Assembly: GCA_018262715.1 (NCBI GenBank)
Contig: JADFDS010000044.1
Location: 1 to 41,526, forward strand
Direction of reading: 5' to 3'
DNA: 41,526 nt
Source of the DNA: Bacteroidota bacterium
GTDB taxonomy: Bacteria > Bacteroidota > Bacteroidia > Bacteroidales > VadinHA17
The notes beneath the pieces were generated by a model, which saw nothing but the letters and a program-made list of their open reading frames with translations, made no database searches and had not been told where the DNA came from. A program made the position numbers and the translations under genes. The number at the start of each line of letters is the position of its first letter. The first letter of the stretch is position 1. Below, in pieces: positions 25,415 through 33,835 of this stretch.

Positions 25415-26185
25415 ATGAGGACCAAGGAAGATATAGTAAACAACTGGCTGCCCCGCTACACGGGAAAAGAACTCGGCTCATTCGGTGAGTTCATTCTGCT
25501 GACGAATTTTACACATTATGTGGAAACCTTTGCCAGGTGGAACGATGTTCCGGTGGAGGGAAAGGACAAGAACTGGCCCAATGCAACTGCCGGTGGAGTC
25601 ACTATCATCAACTTCGGCATGGGGAGCCCCAACGCTGCCACGGTGATGGACCTCCTCAGTGCCATCCAGCCGAAGGCTGTGCTCTTCCTTGGCAAGTGCG
25701 GAGGGCTGAAGAAGAAGAACAAGCTGGGTGACCTTATTCTTCCTATAGCTGCTATAAGGAGCGACGGTACCTCTAACGATTATCTTCCGCTGGAGATCCC
25801 TGCACTGCCTGCGTTCAAGCTGCAGAGCGCCGTCTCCGCCGCCATAGTGCGGAACAACCTCGAATACTGGACCGGCACCGTATACACCACCAACCGGAGG
25901 GTTTGGGAATATGATGACCGCTTCAAGAAATACCTTGTCAAGACCAGGGCCATGGCCATTGACATGGAGACAGCCACAGTCTTTACCGTCGGCTTCGCCA
26001 ATGAGATTCCCACCGGGGCGCTCCTCCTCGTCTCAGACCAGCCGATGATCTCCAGCGGCATCAAGACCGGCGAGAGCGACCAGAAGGTCACCAGCCAGTT
26101 TTCAGACACACATCTTCGCATTGGCATAGAAGCACTTTCGGAGATAAAGGAAAACGGTATCTCGGTCAAACACCTGCGCTTCTGA
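25415..26185 (+). CDS. amn: AMP nucleosidase
   Basis: 256 residues from the ATG at 25415. The in-frame region upstream to 25322 is rejected because it overlaps the divergent gene and the promoter. The fold is that of the nucleoside phosphorylase/hydrolase family: GMGSPNAATV (phosphate-site loop), LFLGKCGGL, IDMETATVF (the ribose-binding Met-Glu) and LVSDQP (catalytic Asp). The short Bacteroidota AMP nucleosidase has this length. It cleaves AMP to adenine and ribose 5-phosphate, tuning the adenylate pool. Its stop overlaps the holA ATG (TGATG), a common arrangement in this phylum. Confidence 0.9.
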   Translation: MRTKEDIVNNWLPRYTGKELGSFGEFILLTNFTHYVETFARWNDVPVEGKDKNWPNATAGGVTIINFGMGSPNAATVMDLLSAIQPKAVLFLGKCGGLKKKNKLGDLILPIAAIRSDGTSNDYLPLEIPALPAFKLQSAVSAAIVRNNLEYWTGTVYTTNRRVWEYDDRFKKYLVKTRAMAIDMETATVFTVGFANEIPTGALLLVSDQPMISSGIKTGESDQKVTSQFSDTHLRIGIEALSEIKENGISVKHLRF

Positions 26186-27192
26186 TGGCTGCCGATTACA
26201 AGGAAATAATAAGGGATCTGCGCAACAAGATCTATAAGCCCGTTTACTTTCTTGCCGGGAAGGAGCCATATTATATTGATCTTATTACTGATTTCATCGA
26301 GGAAAAGGTGCTTGACGAGTCGGAGAAGGCGTTCAATCAGACTGTCCTCTACGGCCTCGATGTGTCGGTGACGCAGGTGATTGAGACCTGCCGCCGCTTC
26401 CCGATGATGGCGAACCAGCAGGTGGTTATCGTCCGCGAAGCACAGAAACTCAAGAAGATCGATGAACTTCTGGTTTATGTCGAGAACCCTCTCAATTCCA
26501 CCATTCTCGTCATTGCGTACAAGTATGAAGACCTTGACAAGAGGAAATCTCTTTACAAATCGCTTTCCAAAAAGGGATGGTACATTGAGTCAGACAAAGT
26601 GCCTGAGTACCAGATTCCAGGGTGGATTGACAGGTACCTGACCGACAGGGGGATCATGACAGGCGCTGATGCATCGAGGCTTTTGTCAGAGTTTCTGGGT
26701 AACGATCTCGGTAAAATTGCCAATGAGCTTGACAAGCTGATAATTTCGCTTCCCAAAGAGAATCCGCGCATCACCACTGACCTGATAGAGCGGAGCATCG
26801 GCATCAGCAAGGACTACACACCCAATGAACTGTGGCGGGCAATTGTCTATCGTGATCCGCTGAAGGCGGCCAGGGTGGTGAACTACTATGCAGGCCATTC
26901 GAAGAAGGAGATCATTCCGCTGATCTTCCCGGTGCTCTTCTCGAGCTTCAGTCGCGTCCTTATCTACCACAGCCTGAAGGACAAGAGTGACGGCAACGTT
27001 GTTGCGATGCTGAAGACTTATCCCGGATATGTGAGGGATTTCAAGGCTGCAGCAGCTCTGTACAGTGTGGGGGCCTGTATGAACATCATCTCGCTGGTAC
27101 GTTCATATGATCTGAAGGCCAAGGGGTTCGGCGAGGCCGGCAGCGACGCCGGCGACCTGCTGCGCGAGCTGGTTTTCAAGATAATGCACTGA
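26185..27192 (+). CDS. holA: HolA, DNA polymerase III subunit delta
   Basis: 335 residues. The N-terminal phrase KPVYFLAGKEPYYIDLITDFIEEKVL is the typical delta start, and the middle (PMMANQQVVIVREAQKLKK, LVIAYKYEDLDKRKSLYKSL) and the helical C-terminus (LGNDLGKIANELDKLI, AIVYRDPLKAARVVNYYA) follow the delta fold. It opens the beta clamp in the clamp loader. Its ATG overlaps the stop of the amn gene by one base, so the genes are coupled. Confidence 0.93.
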   Translation: MAADYKEIIRDLRNKIYKPVYFLAGKEPYYIDLITDFIEEKVLDESEKAFNQTVLYGLDVSVTQVIETCRRFPMMANQQVVIVREAQKLKKIDELLVYVENPLNSTILVIAYKYEDLDKRKSLYKSLSKKGWYIESDKVPEYQIPGWIDRYLTDRGIMTGADASRLLSEFLGNDLGKIANELDKLIISLPKENPRITTDLIERSIGISKDYTPNELWRAIVYRDPLKAARVVNYYAGHSKKEIIPLIFPVLFSSFSRVLIYHSLKDKSDGNVVAMLKTYPGYVRDFKAAAALYSVGACMNIISLVRSYDLKAKGFGEAGSDAGDLLRELVFKIMH

Positions 27193-27270
27193 TTTGCGTG
27201 CCTGTCCTGCGGTTTGCCGGTGTCACCGTAATTCTGCGGCTGTCGGTCCCTGGCAGTGATGCCGGCAGGG

Positions 27271-27858
27271 TCAGTTCATCTCAGGTGATTCCGGGAATTC
27301 CGCCCAGATCCGGTATTTGTTGTTTAATGACCTCAGCACGTCACGCCATACGTTGCCGCGGCTTTTCATGATAACCTCCGGAGGGACCTTTGCAATCACC
27401 CATGAGTTCTCCTTCAGCTCACGCTTCAACTGCCCCTTCTCCCAGCCGGAGTAACCCAGGAAGAAGCGCACCTGGTCGCGCCCAACGGTTCCGGTGGCAA
27501 TCAGGTTGCGCAGGGCATCGATCTCTCCACCCCACCAGATTCCCGGTATCACCGGCACGCTTCCAGGCACCTTCGTGCCGAGGGAGTGAAGGTAATGCAG
27601 CGTGTCAGGAGAAACGGGACCGCCCACCGAAAGGTGCTCGTCCCATCCGTCAAATCCCTCCACGGCGCTGCTCACCATCAGGTCTGTCACCCTGTTCAGG
27701 ATAAACCCGACGGTGCCCTCAGGGGTGTGCTCGGTAAGGAACACGATGGTCCGGTTAAAGAAACGGTCGGTCAGGAAGGGTTCCGAAATCAGTACCCTGC
27801 CCTTTCCCGGGATTTTGTCTTCGGGATTTATGCTGAAAATGTCAGGATATTGAGGCAT
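27271..27858 (-). CDS. YqgE/AlgH family protein
   Basis: 195 residues. The sequence GKGRVLISEPFLTDRFFNRTIVFLTEHTPEGTVGFILNRVTDL followed by VGGPVSPDTLHYLHS and RFFLGYSGWEKGQLKREL is the DUF179 (YqgE/AlgH) pattern. The role of this family is unclear; some members affect transcription. It is a single gene with a promoter candidate at 27880-27909 and a convergent holA at its other end. Confidence 0.93.
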   Translation of the reverse strand: MPQYPDIFSINPEDKIPGKGRVLISEPFLTDRFFNRTIVFLTEHTPEGTVGFILNRVTDLMVSSAVEGFDGWDEHLSVGGPVSPDTLHYLHSLGTKVPGSVPVIPGIWWGGEIDALRNLIATGTVGRDQVRFFLGYSGWEKGQLKRELKENSWVIAKVPPEVIMKSRGNVWRDVLRSLNNKYRIWAEFPESPEMN

Positions 27859-27879
27859 AAGTCAGCAAAATTGACCATA

Positions 27880-27909
27880 CAAAATAACATCTTTTAGCGG
27901 CATATTCAA
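27880..27909 (-). promoter_or_regulatory. candidate promoter of the yqgE/algH gene
   Basis: On the minus strand, TTG (27909-27907), a 19-base gap and TTATTTTG (27887-27880) resemble the -33/-7 pattern with one mismatch. It lies 22 bases before the ATG at 27858. Confidence 0.4.
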
Positions 27910-27960
27910 GAAAAATCGCGGAAAATAGTAAATTGCACGATCCAACGCTAAAAAGCATTC

Positions 27961-29472
27961 ATGTCTCTGAAACAGTACAAAACACCGACGATGCTGCAGT
28001 CGCTTCTGCCAATCGCCGTGCTGATTGTTTTCCTTACCCTCAATGTAAAATTCTTTCGTGATGACACCCTCTCGGGTGCGAACCAGATGGCGCTTATTCT
28101 TGCTGCTGCAGTTGCCGGTATTATTGCAGTAAATCTCGGATACAGGTGGCTGTTTATCCGAGAACGCGTCATCAAGGGAATAGGCACTGCCATGCCAGCA
28201 ATCCTGATCCTCTTTCTGATCGGCTCCCTGGCCGGGACATGGATGGTCAGCGGAGTGGTGCCGATGCTAATCTATTACGGTCTTGAGATCCTTCACCCCA
28301 AGATCTTCCTTTTTGCGGCGGTGATCATCTGCGCAGTTGTATCTGTCTCCACCGGAAGTTCATGGTCAACTGTTGCGACAATAGGAGTCGCCCTGCTTGG
28401 CATAGGCAAAGCGCTGGGTTTCAGTGAGGCAATGATTGCCGGTGCAATCATCTCAGGTGCATATTTTGGTGACAAGATGTCACCCCTGTCTGATACCACC
28501 AACCTTGCACCGGCAGTTGCAGGCACAGATCTGTTCACGCACGTACGGTATATGGTGATAACCACAACGCCGTCACTGATTATAACTATGGTTATTTTCC
28601 TGATAATCGGATTCACCATTGATCTCCAGGGAGGCGCCACCAATGCCGATGCCGTGCAGGCCGCAATAAAGGCGAAGTTCAACGTGACGCCTGTCCTGCT
28701 GCTGGTGCCGGCCATGCTTATCTATATTATCGTTAAAAAGGTACCGCCACTTCCCTCACTGCTTGCAGGAACCCTTCTTGCTGCTGTATTTGCAATCATC
28801 TTTCAGCCTCACATCCTCGAGGAGGTAGCAGCCACGGGCGGATCGTTCGTGAAGCAGGCGTATATAGCCATTATGAAGACTATGTTCGGGTCAGTAGCTG
28901 TAACAACCGGTGATCCGTCGGTTGATGAACTGATGAAGACACGTGGTATGGCCGGCATGCTTAATACCGTCTGGCTCATCATCTGTGCAATGGTCTTCGG
29001 AGGAATCATGGAGGCCTGCGGTATGCTGAAGACCATCACCGGAAAACTGATGAAGTTTGTTCACAATGCCGGCACACTCGTTGGTTCAACCGTGGCGACA
29101 TGCCTCTTCTTCAATGTGACGGCATCTGACCAGTACCTCTCAATAGTAATCCCGGGCAGGATGTATGCGAAGAAATTCCGCGACATGGGTTTCAAGCCTG
29201 AACTTCTGAGTCGTTCACTGGAGGACTCCGGGACGGTAACGTCAGTGCTGATACCATGGAACACCTGCGGCGCCACCCAGTCAGGCGTGCTGGGCGTTTC
29301 CACCTGGGCGTACGCACCCTACTGCTTCTTCAATATCATCAGCCCGTTCATGAGCGTTTTCATTGCTGCCATTGGATATAAGATCAGGAAGTATACCCCT
29401 GAAGAGCATGCGAAAGTGCTTGAGGAGGCTGATGCCGCCGACAGGGAGCTATACAGGGAGGAGGAGGTCTGA
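27961..29472 (+). CDS. NhaC-type Na+/H+ antiporter
   Basis: 503 residues with about 11-12 membrane helices. The conserved NhaC region ISGAYFGDKMSPLSDTTNLAPAVAGTDLFTH is present, as is the matching repeat EDSGTVTSVLIPWNTCGATQSGVLGVSTWAYAPYCFFNI. It expels Na+ in exchange for H+ across the inner membrane. It lies before the Na+-pumping NQR cluster, so the window's sodium genes are close together. It has no clear promoter, and the long octamer array begins 49 bases after its stop. Confidence 0.93.
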   Translation: MSLKQYKTPTMLQSLLPIAVLIVFLTLNVKFFRDDTLSGANQMALILAAAVAGIIAVNLGYRWLFIRERVIKGIGTAMPAILILFLIGSLAGTWMVSGVVPMLIYYGLEILHPKIFLFAAVIICAVVSVSTGSSWSTVATIGVALLGIGKALGFSEAMIAGAIISGAYFGDKMSPLSDTTNLAPAVAGTDLFTHVRYMVITTTPSLIITMVIFLIIGFTIDLQGGATNADAVQAAIKAKFNVTPVLLLVPAMLIYIIVKKVPPLPSLLAGTLLAAVFAIIFQPHILEEVAATGGSFVKQAYIAIMKTMFGSVAVTTGDPSVDELMKTRGMAGMLNTVWLIICAMVFGGIMEACGMLKTITGKLMKFVHNAGTLVGSTVATCLFFNVTASDQYLSIVIPGRMYAKKFRDMGFKPELLSRSLEDSGTVTSVLIPWNTCGATQSGVLGVSTWAYAPYCFFNIISPFMSVFIAAIGYKIRKYTPEEHAKVLEEADAADRELYREEEV

Positions 29473-29521
29473 CAGGCACACCATAACCGAACAAAGTGAT
29501 GGCAGGGGTGTTTTAATTGAA

Positions 29522-29820
29522 GGTCTGAGGGTCGGAGGGTCGGAGGGTCGGAAGGTCTGAGGGTCTGAGGGTCTGAGGGTCGGAAGGTCTGAGGGTCGGA
29601 AGGTCGGAGGGTCTGAGGGTCTGAGGGTCGGAGGGTCTGAGGGTCGGAAGGTCTGAGGGTCGGAAGGTCGGAAGGTCTGAGGGTCTGAGGGTCGGAGGGT
29701 CGGAGGGTCGGAGGGTCGGAAGGTCTGAGGGTCGGAGGGTCGGAGGGTCGGAGGGTCGGAAGGTCTGAGGGTCGGAAGGTCGGAGGGTCGGAGGGTCGGA
29801 GGGTTGGAGGGTCGGAGGGT
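29522..29820 (+). repeat. octamer array C, 37 in-register 8-bp units
   Basis: This fills most of the 389-base gap between nhaC and the small Cys-rich gene (29473-29861). Units are GGTCTGAG (13), GGTCGGAG (14), GGTCGGAA (9) and one GGTTGGAG (unit 36), then a final GGT. No unit is shorter or longer than 8, so variation is only by substitution. A 40-base block (three GGTCGGAG, one GGTCGGAA, one GGTCTGAG) occurs twice in a row (29690-29769). Runs of GGTCGGAG give evenly spaced GGG tracts. The array is in nhaC's sense direction. Confidence 0.98.
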
Positions 29821-29834
29821 TTGTGATTTAGTTG

Positions 29835-29842
29835 TAAATTTG
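29835..29842 (+). promoter_or_regulatory. -7 element for the small Cys-rich gene
   Basis: TAAATTTG is an exact TAnnTTTG match, 19 bases before the ATG at 29862 and just behind array C. A TTG exists in the one variant array unit (29804-29806) but at a gap of 28 bases, too far for a normal -33 element. Confidence 0.5.
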
Positions 29843-29861
29843 CATTGCGGAGAGAAAAATT

Positions 29862-30086
29862 ATGCTGTTAAAGCTTTTGATAATATCAGCCATATTGGTC
29901 GGCCTCTCGATGGCAGGCCTGGCCATATCAATACTGCTCAAGCCGAAGGGGCAGTTTCCTGACACCCATGTGGGTCACAACAAGGAGATGCGTAAGCGTG
30001 GCATAACCTGTGCAAAGAGCACCGACACCGGCTGCAATCCCATCGACAGCGAAGGGTGCTGTGGCTGCGCAGTCAACAGTGACTAG
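29862..30086 (+). CDS. small Cys-rich membrane protein of unknown function
   Basis: 74 residues. One membrane helix (about 5-27) is followed by FPDTHVGHNKEMRKRGITCAKSTDTGCNPIDSEGCCGCAVN, with Cys at about 50, 57, 66, 67 and 69. The short form and the Cys set resemble small proteins found beside Nqr gene clusters; the NQR maturation factor NqrM also has a single helix and a Cys motif, but the spacing differs, so I do not name it so. It is followed by apbE on the opposite strand. Metal binding or assembly help for the NQR complex is a guess. An exact -7 element precedes it. Confidence 0.7.
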   Translation: MLLKLLIISAILVGLSMAGLAISILLKPKGQFPDTHVGHNKEMRKRGITCAKSTDTGCNPIDSEGCCGCAVNSD

Positions 30087-30144
30087 TGGTAATTGCTGCA
30101 GGCAATATAGTCTGTCACTTTTATGGACATTTCGTACAGTTGTT

Positions 30145-30158
30145 TTGCCCGTAGGGCA
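30145..30158 (+). repeat. second copy of the TTGCCCRTAGGGCA motif
   Basis: TTGCCCGTAGGGCA matches the core of the hairpin at 17954-17966 except for G in place of A in the loop, and AAGCATT follows both (30169-30175). It lies between the convergent small Cys-rich gene and apbE. Confidence 0.45.
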
Positions 30159-30193
30159 CTCAGAATTAAAGCATTGTATATTCCCGGCCCCTC

Positions 30194-31198
30194 TTATTCC
30201 GTAAGGATCATTTTCCTGATCCCTTCTGACACCCAGCTCTTCATTGCGCCAGTTTCGTCAGAGTAAATAAGGTATCCCTCAAGAAAATCATACTTCTCAA
30301 TGAAGGCAATGGCCGCATCCTTCCCTCCCACCATGCAGGCTGTTGCCCAGGCATCTGCCACGGCACCCGTGGGGGCAATGATAGTGGCGCTGAGCAGGGT
30401 GTGTCTTACCGGGTAACCCGTTCTCGGATCTATGGTATGGGAGTATTTTACCCCGTTCTCCACGTAAAATTTCCTGTAGTTGCCTGACGTTGCCAGCGCC
30501 CTGTCATCAAGCCTGATCGTGGCCTGGATGTCTGCACCCGGGGTGAAATTCCCGTCGGCCGGGGCATCGATCCCCACCTTCCAGCCCATCCCGTTCTTGT
30601 CTCCTGCTGTCCGGACTTCACCTCCCACCTCGACAAGACACTGCCTGATGCCCTTGCTGATAAGCAGTTCCGCCACAAGGTCAACAGTATAGCCCTGAGC
30701 AATGGCATTGACATCGATGAACATGTCGGGATCTGCCTTGATGATACGGTCACCCTCGAGGCGTACCTTATTCATCCCAACCAGTGACATAAGCGAATCA
30801 AGCATGGACGGATTAAACCGCTTCATGGCGTCAGGGCCGAAGCCCCATGACTTCACCAACGGACCAATGGTAATATCAAACAGACCGCCGCTCTCAGCAG
30901 AAATCACCTCAGAAGCCCGGAATACCTCCCGGAAAAGAGTGTCTGTCAGGTCACTGCGGTTAAAATTTATCGCAGAGATAACCGAGGAATCATTATAGAT
31001 TGACAGTGAATTGTCAATTCCGGTGAAGAGATTCTCAATATCCTGCCGCAACGCCATTACATCGAGACCGGGAATTTTCTCCACAACGATGTGATAAGTG
31101 GTTCCCTGGGTGAAACCGTTTAACTCGGCATACTCAGGCTGCGGTGAGCAGGATGCCATCATCAGTGCAATGGCGGAACAGAACAGAGTTATACGCAT
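30194..31198 (-). CDS. apbE: ApbE, FAD:protein FMN transferase
   Basis: 334 residues. The signal ends in MMASC, so it is a lipoprotein facing the periplasm. ApbE hallmarks are present: GTTYHI, SAESGGLFDITIGPLVKSWGFG, DVNAIAQGYTVDLV, VEVGGEVRTAG, ATSGNYR and SHTIDPRTGYP, with the metal site later (VADAWATA). It transfers FMN from FAD onto threonines of NqrB and NqrC outside the membrane. It lies directly downstream of nqrF on the same strand, with 81 bases between that hold heptamer repeats. Its substrates Thr216 of NqrB and Thr207 of NqrC are in the neighbouring genes. Confidence 0.96.
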   Translation of the reverse strand: MRITLFCSAIALMMASCSPQPEYAELNGFTQGTTYHIVVEKIPGLDVMALRQDIENLFTGIDNSLSIYNDSSVISAINFNRSDLTDTLFREVFRASEVISAESGGLFDITIGPLVKSWGFGPDAMKRFNPSMLDSLMSLVGMNKVRLEGDRIIKADPDMFIDVNAIAQGYTVDLVAELLISKGIRQCLVEVGGEVRTAGDKNGMGWKVGIDAPADGNFTPGADIQATIRLDDRALATSGNYRKFYVENGVKYSHTIDPRTGYPVRHTLLSATIIAPTGAVADAWATACMVGGKDAAIAFIEKYDFLEGYLIYSDETGAMKSWVSEGIRKMILTE

Positions 31199-31256
31199 AA
31201 TGTCTTAAACTCGAGCCAGGGGTTGAGATTTGACAGTTCGCAATTCGGCAAAACCT

Positions 31257-31277
31257 CAAATCGCAAATCGCAAATCC
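31257..31277 (-). repeat. heptamer array D, TTGCGAT family
   Basis: Three 7-base units on the plus strand, CAAATCG, CAAATCG, CAAATCC, read TTGCGAT/TTGCGAT on the minus strand. They begin 3 bases after the nqrF stop and are in its sense direction. A degenerate remnant follows (31231-31250). Confidence 0.8.
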
Positions 31278-31279
31278 AA

Positions 31280-32536
31280 CTAGCCTCCAAAATCATCAAA
31301 CGCAATATTCTCCTCCGGGACACCCAGATTGTCAAGCATGTTCAGCACGGCGGCATTCATCACGGGAGGACCGCAGAGATAATACTCAATCTCTTCGGGA
31401 AGCTTGTGCCTGCTCAGGTAATTGTCAAGCAGTACCTTATGTATGAATCCCTTGTATCCTGTCCAGTTATCCTCCGGCAACGGCTCGGAGAGGGCAATAT
31501 TGAATGTAAAGTTGGGGAACTTCTTTTCCAGCTCACGGAACTCATCCTCATAGAAGATTTCTCTCTTCGAGCGGGCACCGTACCAGTATGATATCTTGCG
31601 TCCCGACTTCTCTGTCTTGAGCATGTGGAATATATGCGATCTCAGGGGAGCCATGCCGGCACCGCCGCCAACATACACCATCTCGTTATCAGTATGCTTG
31701 ATGTGGAACTCGCCGTAAGGCCCGCTGATTGAAACCTTATCACCCGGCTTGCGTGAGAATATAAAGGTGGAGCATATCCCCGGAGGGACGTTCATGAACT
31801 GCTTCCTGGCATTGTCAAAGGGTGGTGTGGCAATACGGATATTCAGTATGATGAGGTTCTTTTCCGCCGGGAAGTTAGCCATTGAATAAGCCCTGTATGT
31901 CTCTTCTGTGTTCTTATGCTTCAGATCCCACATTTTGAACTTGTCCCAGTCGGCTCTGTACTCCTCGTCCACATCTATATCCCTGCCGAACTCCACATCG
32001 TACTTCGGAACATCTATCTGGATGTAATCACCTGAGCGGAAGTTCAGGTCTTCGCCTTCAGGCAGCTTCACCACGAACTCCTTGATGAATGTGGCGACGT
32101 TCCTGTTGGAGACCACCTCGCATTCCCATTTTTTTACTCCAAGAACAGCCTCAGGTACCTTGATTGTCATGCTCTCGCGCACCTTGACCTGACACCCCAG
32201 GCGCCAGTTGTCATGCTGTTCACGACGGGTGAAGAAGCCGGTTTCGGTGGGTAGTATAGAGCCCCCGCCCTCGGTGATCTGGCACCGGCACATTCCGCAT
32301 GTGCCACCTCCGCCGCAGGCAGATGGGAGGAAGATTCCATTGTTGGACATGGTCGACAACAGACTCGACCCCGGTGAGACAACCATCTCCCTGTCATTGA
32401 TCTTCAGAGTGACATCGCCCTGGGGGGTGAGCTTCTGCCTGGCATATAACAGCACCACCACCAGCAGTATCATCACCAGTACAAATACCGCAATGCTTAT
32501 GAGAACGGTGCCTGCAATTGATAATCCTAATATCAT
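31280..32536 (-). CDS. nqrF: NqrF, NADH-oxidising subunit of Na+-NQR
   Basis: 418 residues. An N-terminal helix (about 5-31) anchors the protein. The [2Fe-2S] ligands are C74, C80, C83 and C115 ([11 protein letters not shown] and LGCQV). The FAD site shows RAYSMANFP and the NADH site [15 protein letters not shown]; the C-terminus LCGPPVMN...DFGG is typical. It takes electrons from NADH and passes them through FAD and the iron-sulfur cluster to the other subunits. Last gene of the nqr operon, 15 bases after nqrE. Confidence 0.97.
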   Translation of the reverse strand: MILGLSIAGTVLISIAVFVLVMILLVVVLLYARQKLTPQGDVTLKINDREMVVSPGSSLLSTMSNNGIFLPSACGGGGTCGMCRCQITEGGGSILPTETGFFTRREQHDNWRLGCQVKVRESMTIKVPEAVLGVKKWECEVVSNRNVATFIKEFVVKLPEGEDLNFRSGDYIQIDVPKYDVEFGRDIDVDEEYRADWDKFKMWDLKHKNTEETYRAYSMANFPAEKNLIILNIRIATPPFDNARKQFMNVPPGICSTFIFSRKPGDKVSISGPYGEFHIKHTDNEMVYVGGGAGMAPLRSHIFHMLKTEKSGRKISYWYGARSKREIFYEDEFRELEKKFPNFTFNIALSEPLPEDNWTGYKGFIHKVLLDNYLSRHKLPEEIEYYLCGPPVMNAAVLNMLDNLGVPEENIAFDDFGG

Positions 32537-32551
32537 TTCCTTACGATTTCT

Positions 32552-33169
32552 TTATAGTGTGATACCCAGGAAGCTCATAAATGCTATCCCCATCAGTCCC
32601 GTTAATATGAAGGTGATCCCCAGTCCGCGCAGCGGGGCAGGCACATTTGAATAGCGCATCTTCTCCCTTATCGCGGCCAGTGCCACTATAGCCAGCAGCC
32701 AGCCGATCCCTGAGCCAAGACCGAACACAGTAGCCTCGGCAATGTTCTCATACTCCCTCTCCTGCATGAAGAGCGAAGCGCCAAGGATAGCACAGTTTAC
32801 AGCTATCAGCGGGAGGAATATGCCAAGGGAATTGTAAAGTGCAGGGCTCGATTTCTCAATTACCATCTCCACAAGCTGCACTATCGACGCAATCACTGCT
32901 ATGAACATGATGAACGAGAGGAAACTGAGATCGAGAGTCGCAAAGCTCTCATCAAGCCATACCAGCGCCCCCTTCTTAAGCACATACTGTTCCAGCAGGA
33001 AGTTCACCGGCACGGTTATGAGCAGCACAAAGGTGACGGCAATACCCAACCCCATGGATGTCTTAACTGTCTTCGAAACTGCCAGGTATGAACACATACC
33101 CAGGAAGTATGCGAAGATCATGTTGTCGATGAAGATCGACTTTACAAATATGTTAACAAGGTTTTCCAT
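32552..33169 (-). CDS. nqrE: NqrE, membrane subunit of Na+-NQR
   Basis: 205 residues with six membrane helices. The conserved C26 ([11 protein letters not shown]) and C126 (AVNCAILG) are the ligands that, with the pair in NqrD, hold the iron centre inside the membrane. The gene is 10 bases after nqrD and its sequence is typical of NqrE. Confidence 0.96.
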   Translation of the reverse strand: MENLVNIFVKSIFIDNMIFAYFLGMCSYLAVSKTVKTSMGLGIAVTFVLLITVPVNFLLEQYVLKKGALVWLDESFATLDLSFLSFIMFIAVIASIVQLVEMVIEKSSPALYNSLGIFLPLIAVNCAILGASLFMQEREYENIAEATVFGLGSGIGWLLAIVALAAIREKMRYSNVPAPLRGLGITFILTGLMGIAFMSFLGITL

Positions 33170-33179
33170 GATCCTGCTG

Positions 33180-33833
33180 TTACTTGTTTTCGATCAATGA
33201 CTTGTTGCGTGCGCGCTGGAACCAGATGATCAGGCCCACGGTTATAAGCGCCATAGGCGGAAGAATCATCATCCCGTTATCCTCGTAACCGAACTTGTAT
33301 ACGCCCAGCTTCTCCATCACCGGGTAGCCAAAAATGCTGCCGCTGCCAAGGAATTCACGGAAGAACGAAACAATGATCAGTATCAGGCCGTAACCGGCTC
33401 CGTTGCCGATGCCGTCAAGGAATGAAGGCCATGGTTTGTTCGCCATGGCGAAAGCCTCCAGGCGGCCCATTATTATGCAGTTCGTAATGATCAGCCCCAC
33501 AAAGACCGAAAGCTGTTTGCTCACGTCAAAGGCAAAGGCCTTCAGGAACTGGTCAACTATGATTACCAGGGTGGCTATTACCACCAGCTGGACTATGATC
33601 CTGATACGGCCAGGTATTGATTTGCGCATCAGCGCTATAATCAGGTTTGACAACGCCACCACAACCGTGACCGATATGGCCATGACAATGGCAGGTTTCA
33701 TCTTCACCGTCACCGCCAGAGCCGAGCAGATCCCCAGCACCTGGACCGTTATGGGGTTGTCAATCCCCAGCGGGTTTGTCAACAGTTTCCTGTTCTTTGC
33801 CGACAACAGCGGCTCCTTTTCAACTTTTTCCAT
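33180..33833 (-). CDS. nqrD: NqrD, membrane subunit of Na+-NQR
   Basis: 217 residues with six helices. C36 ([11 protein letters not shown]) and C119 ([10 protein letters not shown]) are the conserved iron-centre ligands that mirror those in NqrE. The family start [23 protein letters not shown] is clear. It is separated by 2 bases from nqrC. Confidence 0.96.
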   Translation of the reverse strand: MEKVEKEPLLSAKNRKLLTNPLGIDNPITVQVLGICSALAVTVKMKPAIVMAISVTVVVALSNLIIALMRKSIPGRIRIIVQLVVIATLVIIVDQFLKAFAFDVSKQLSVFVGLIITNCIIMGRLEAFAMANKPWPSFLDGIGNGAGYGLILIIVSFFREFLGSGSIFGYPVMEKLGVYKFGYEDNGMMILPPMALITVGLIIWFQRARNKSLIENK

Positions 33834-33835
33834 AT

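Noticed and set aside
27193-27270. Terminator between holA and the yqgE/algH gene
   Set aside because: A CCCTG/CAGGG pairing exists but there is no T run on either strand.
29363-29560. Plus-strand frame running into array C
   Set aside because: It lies inside nhaC in another frame and ends in the array; no start signal.
29522-29820. CRISPR array
   Set aside because: The units are contiguous 8-mers with no unique spacers, and no cas gene is in the window.
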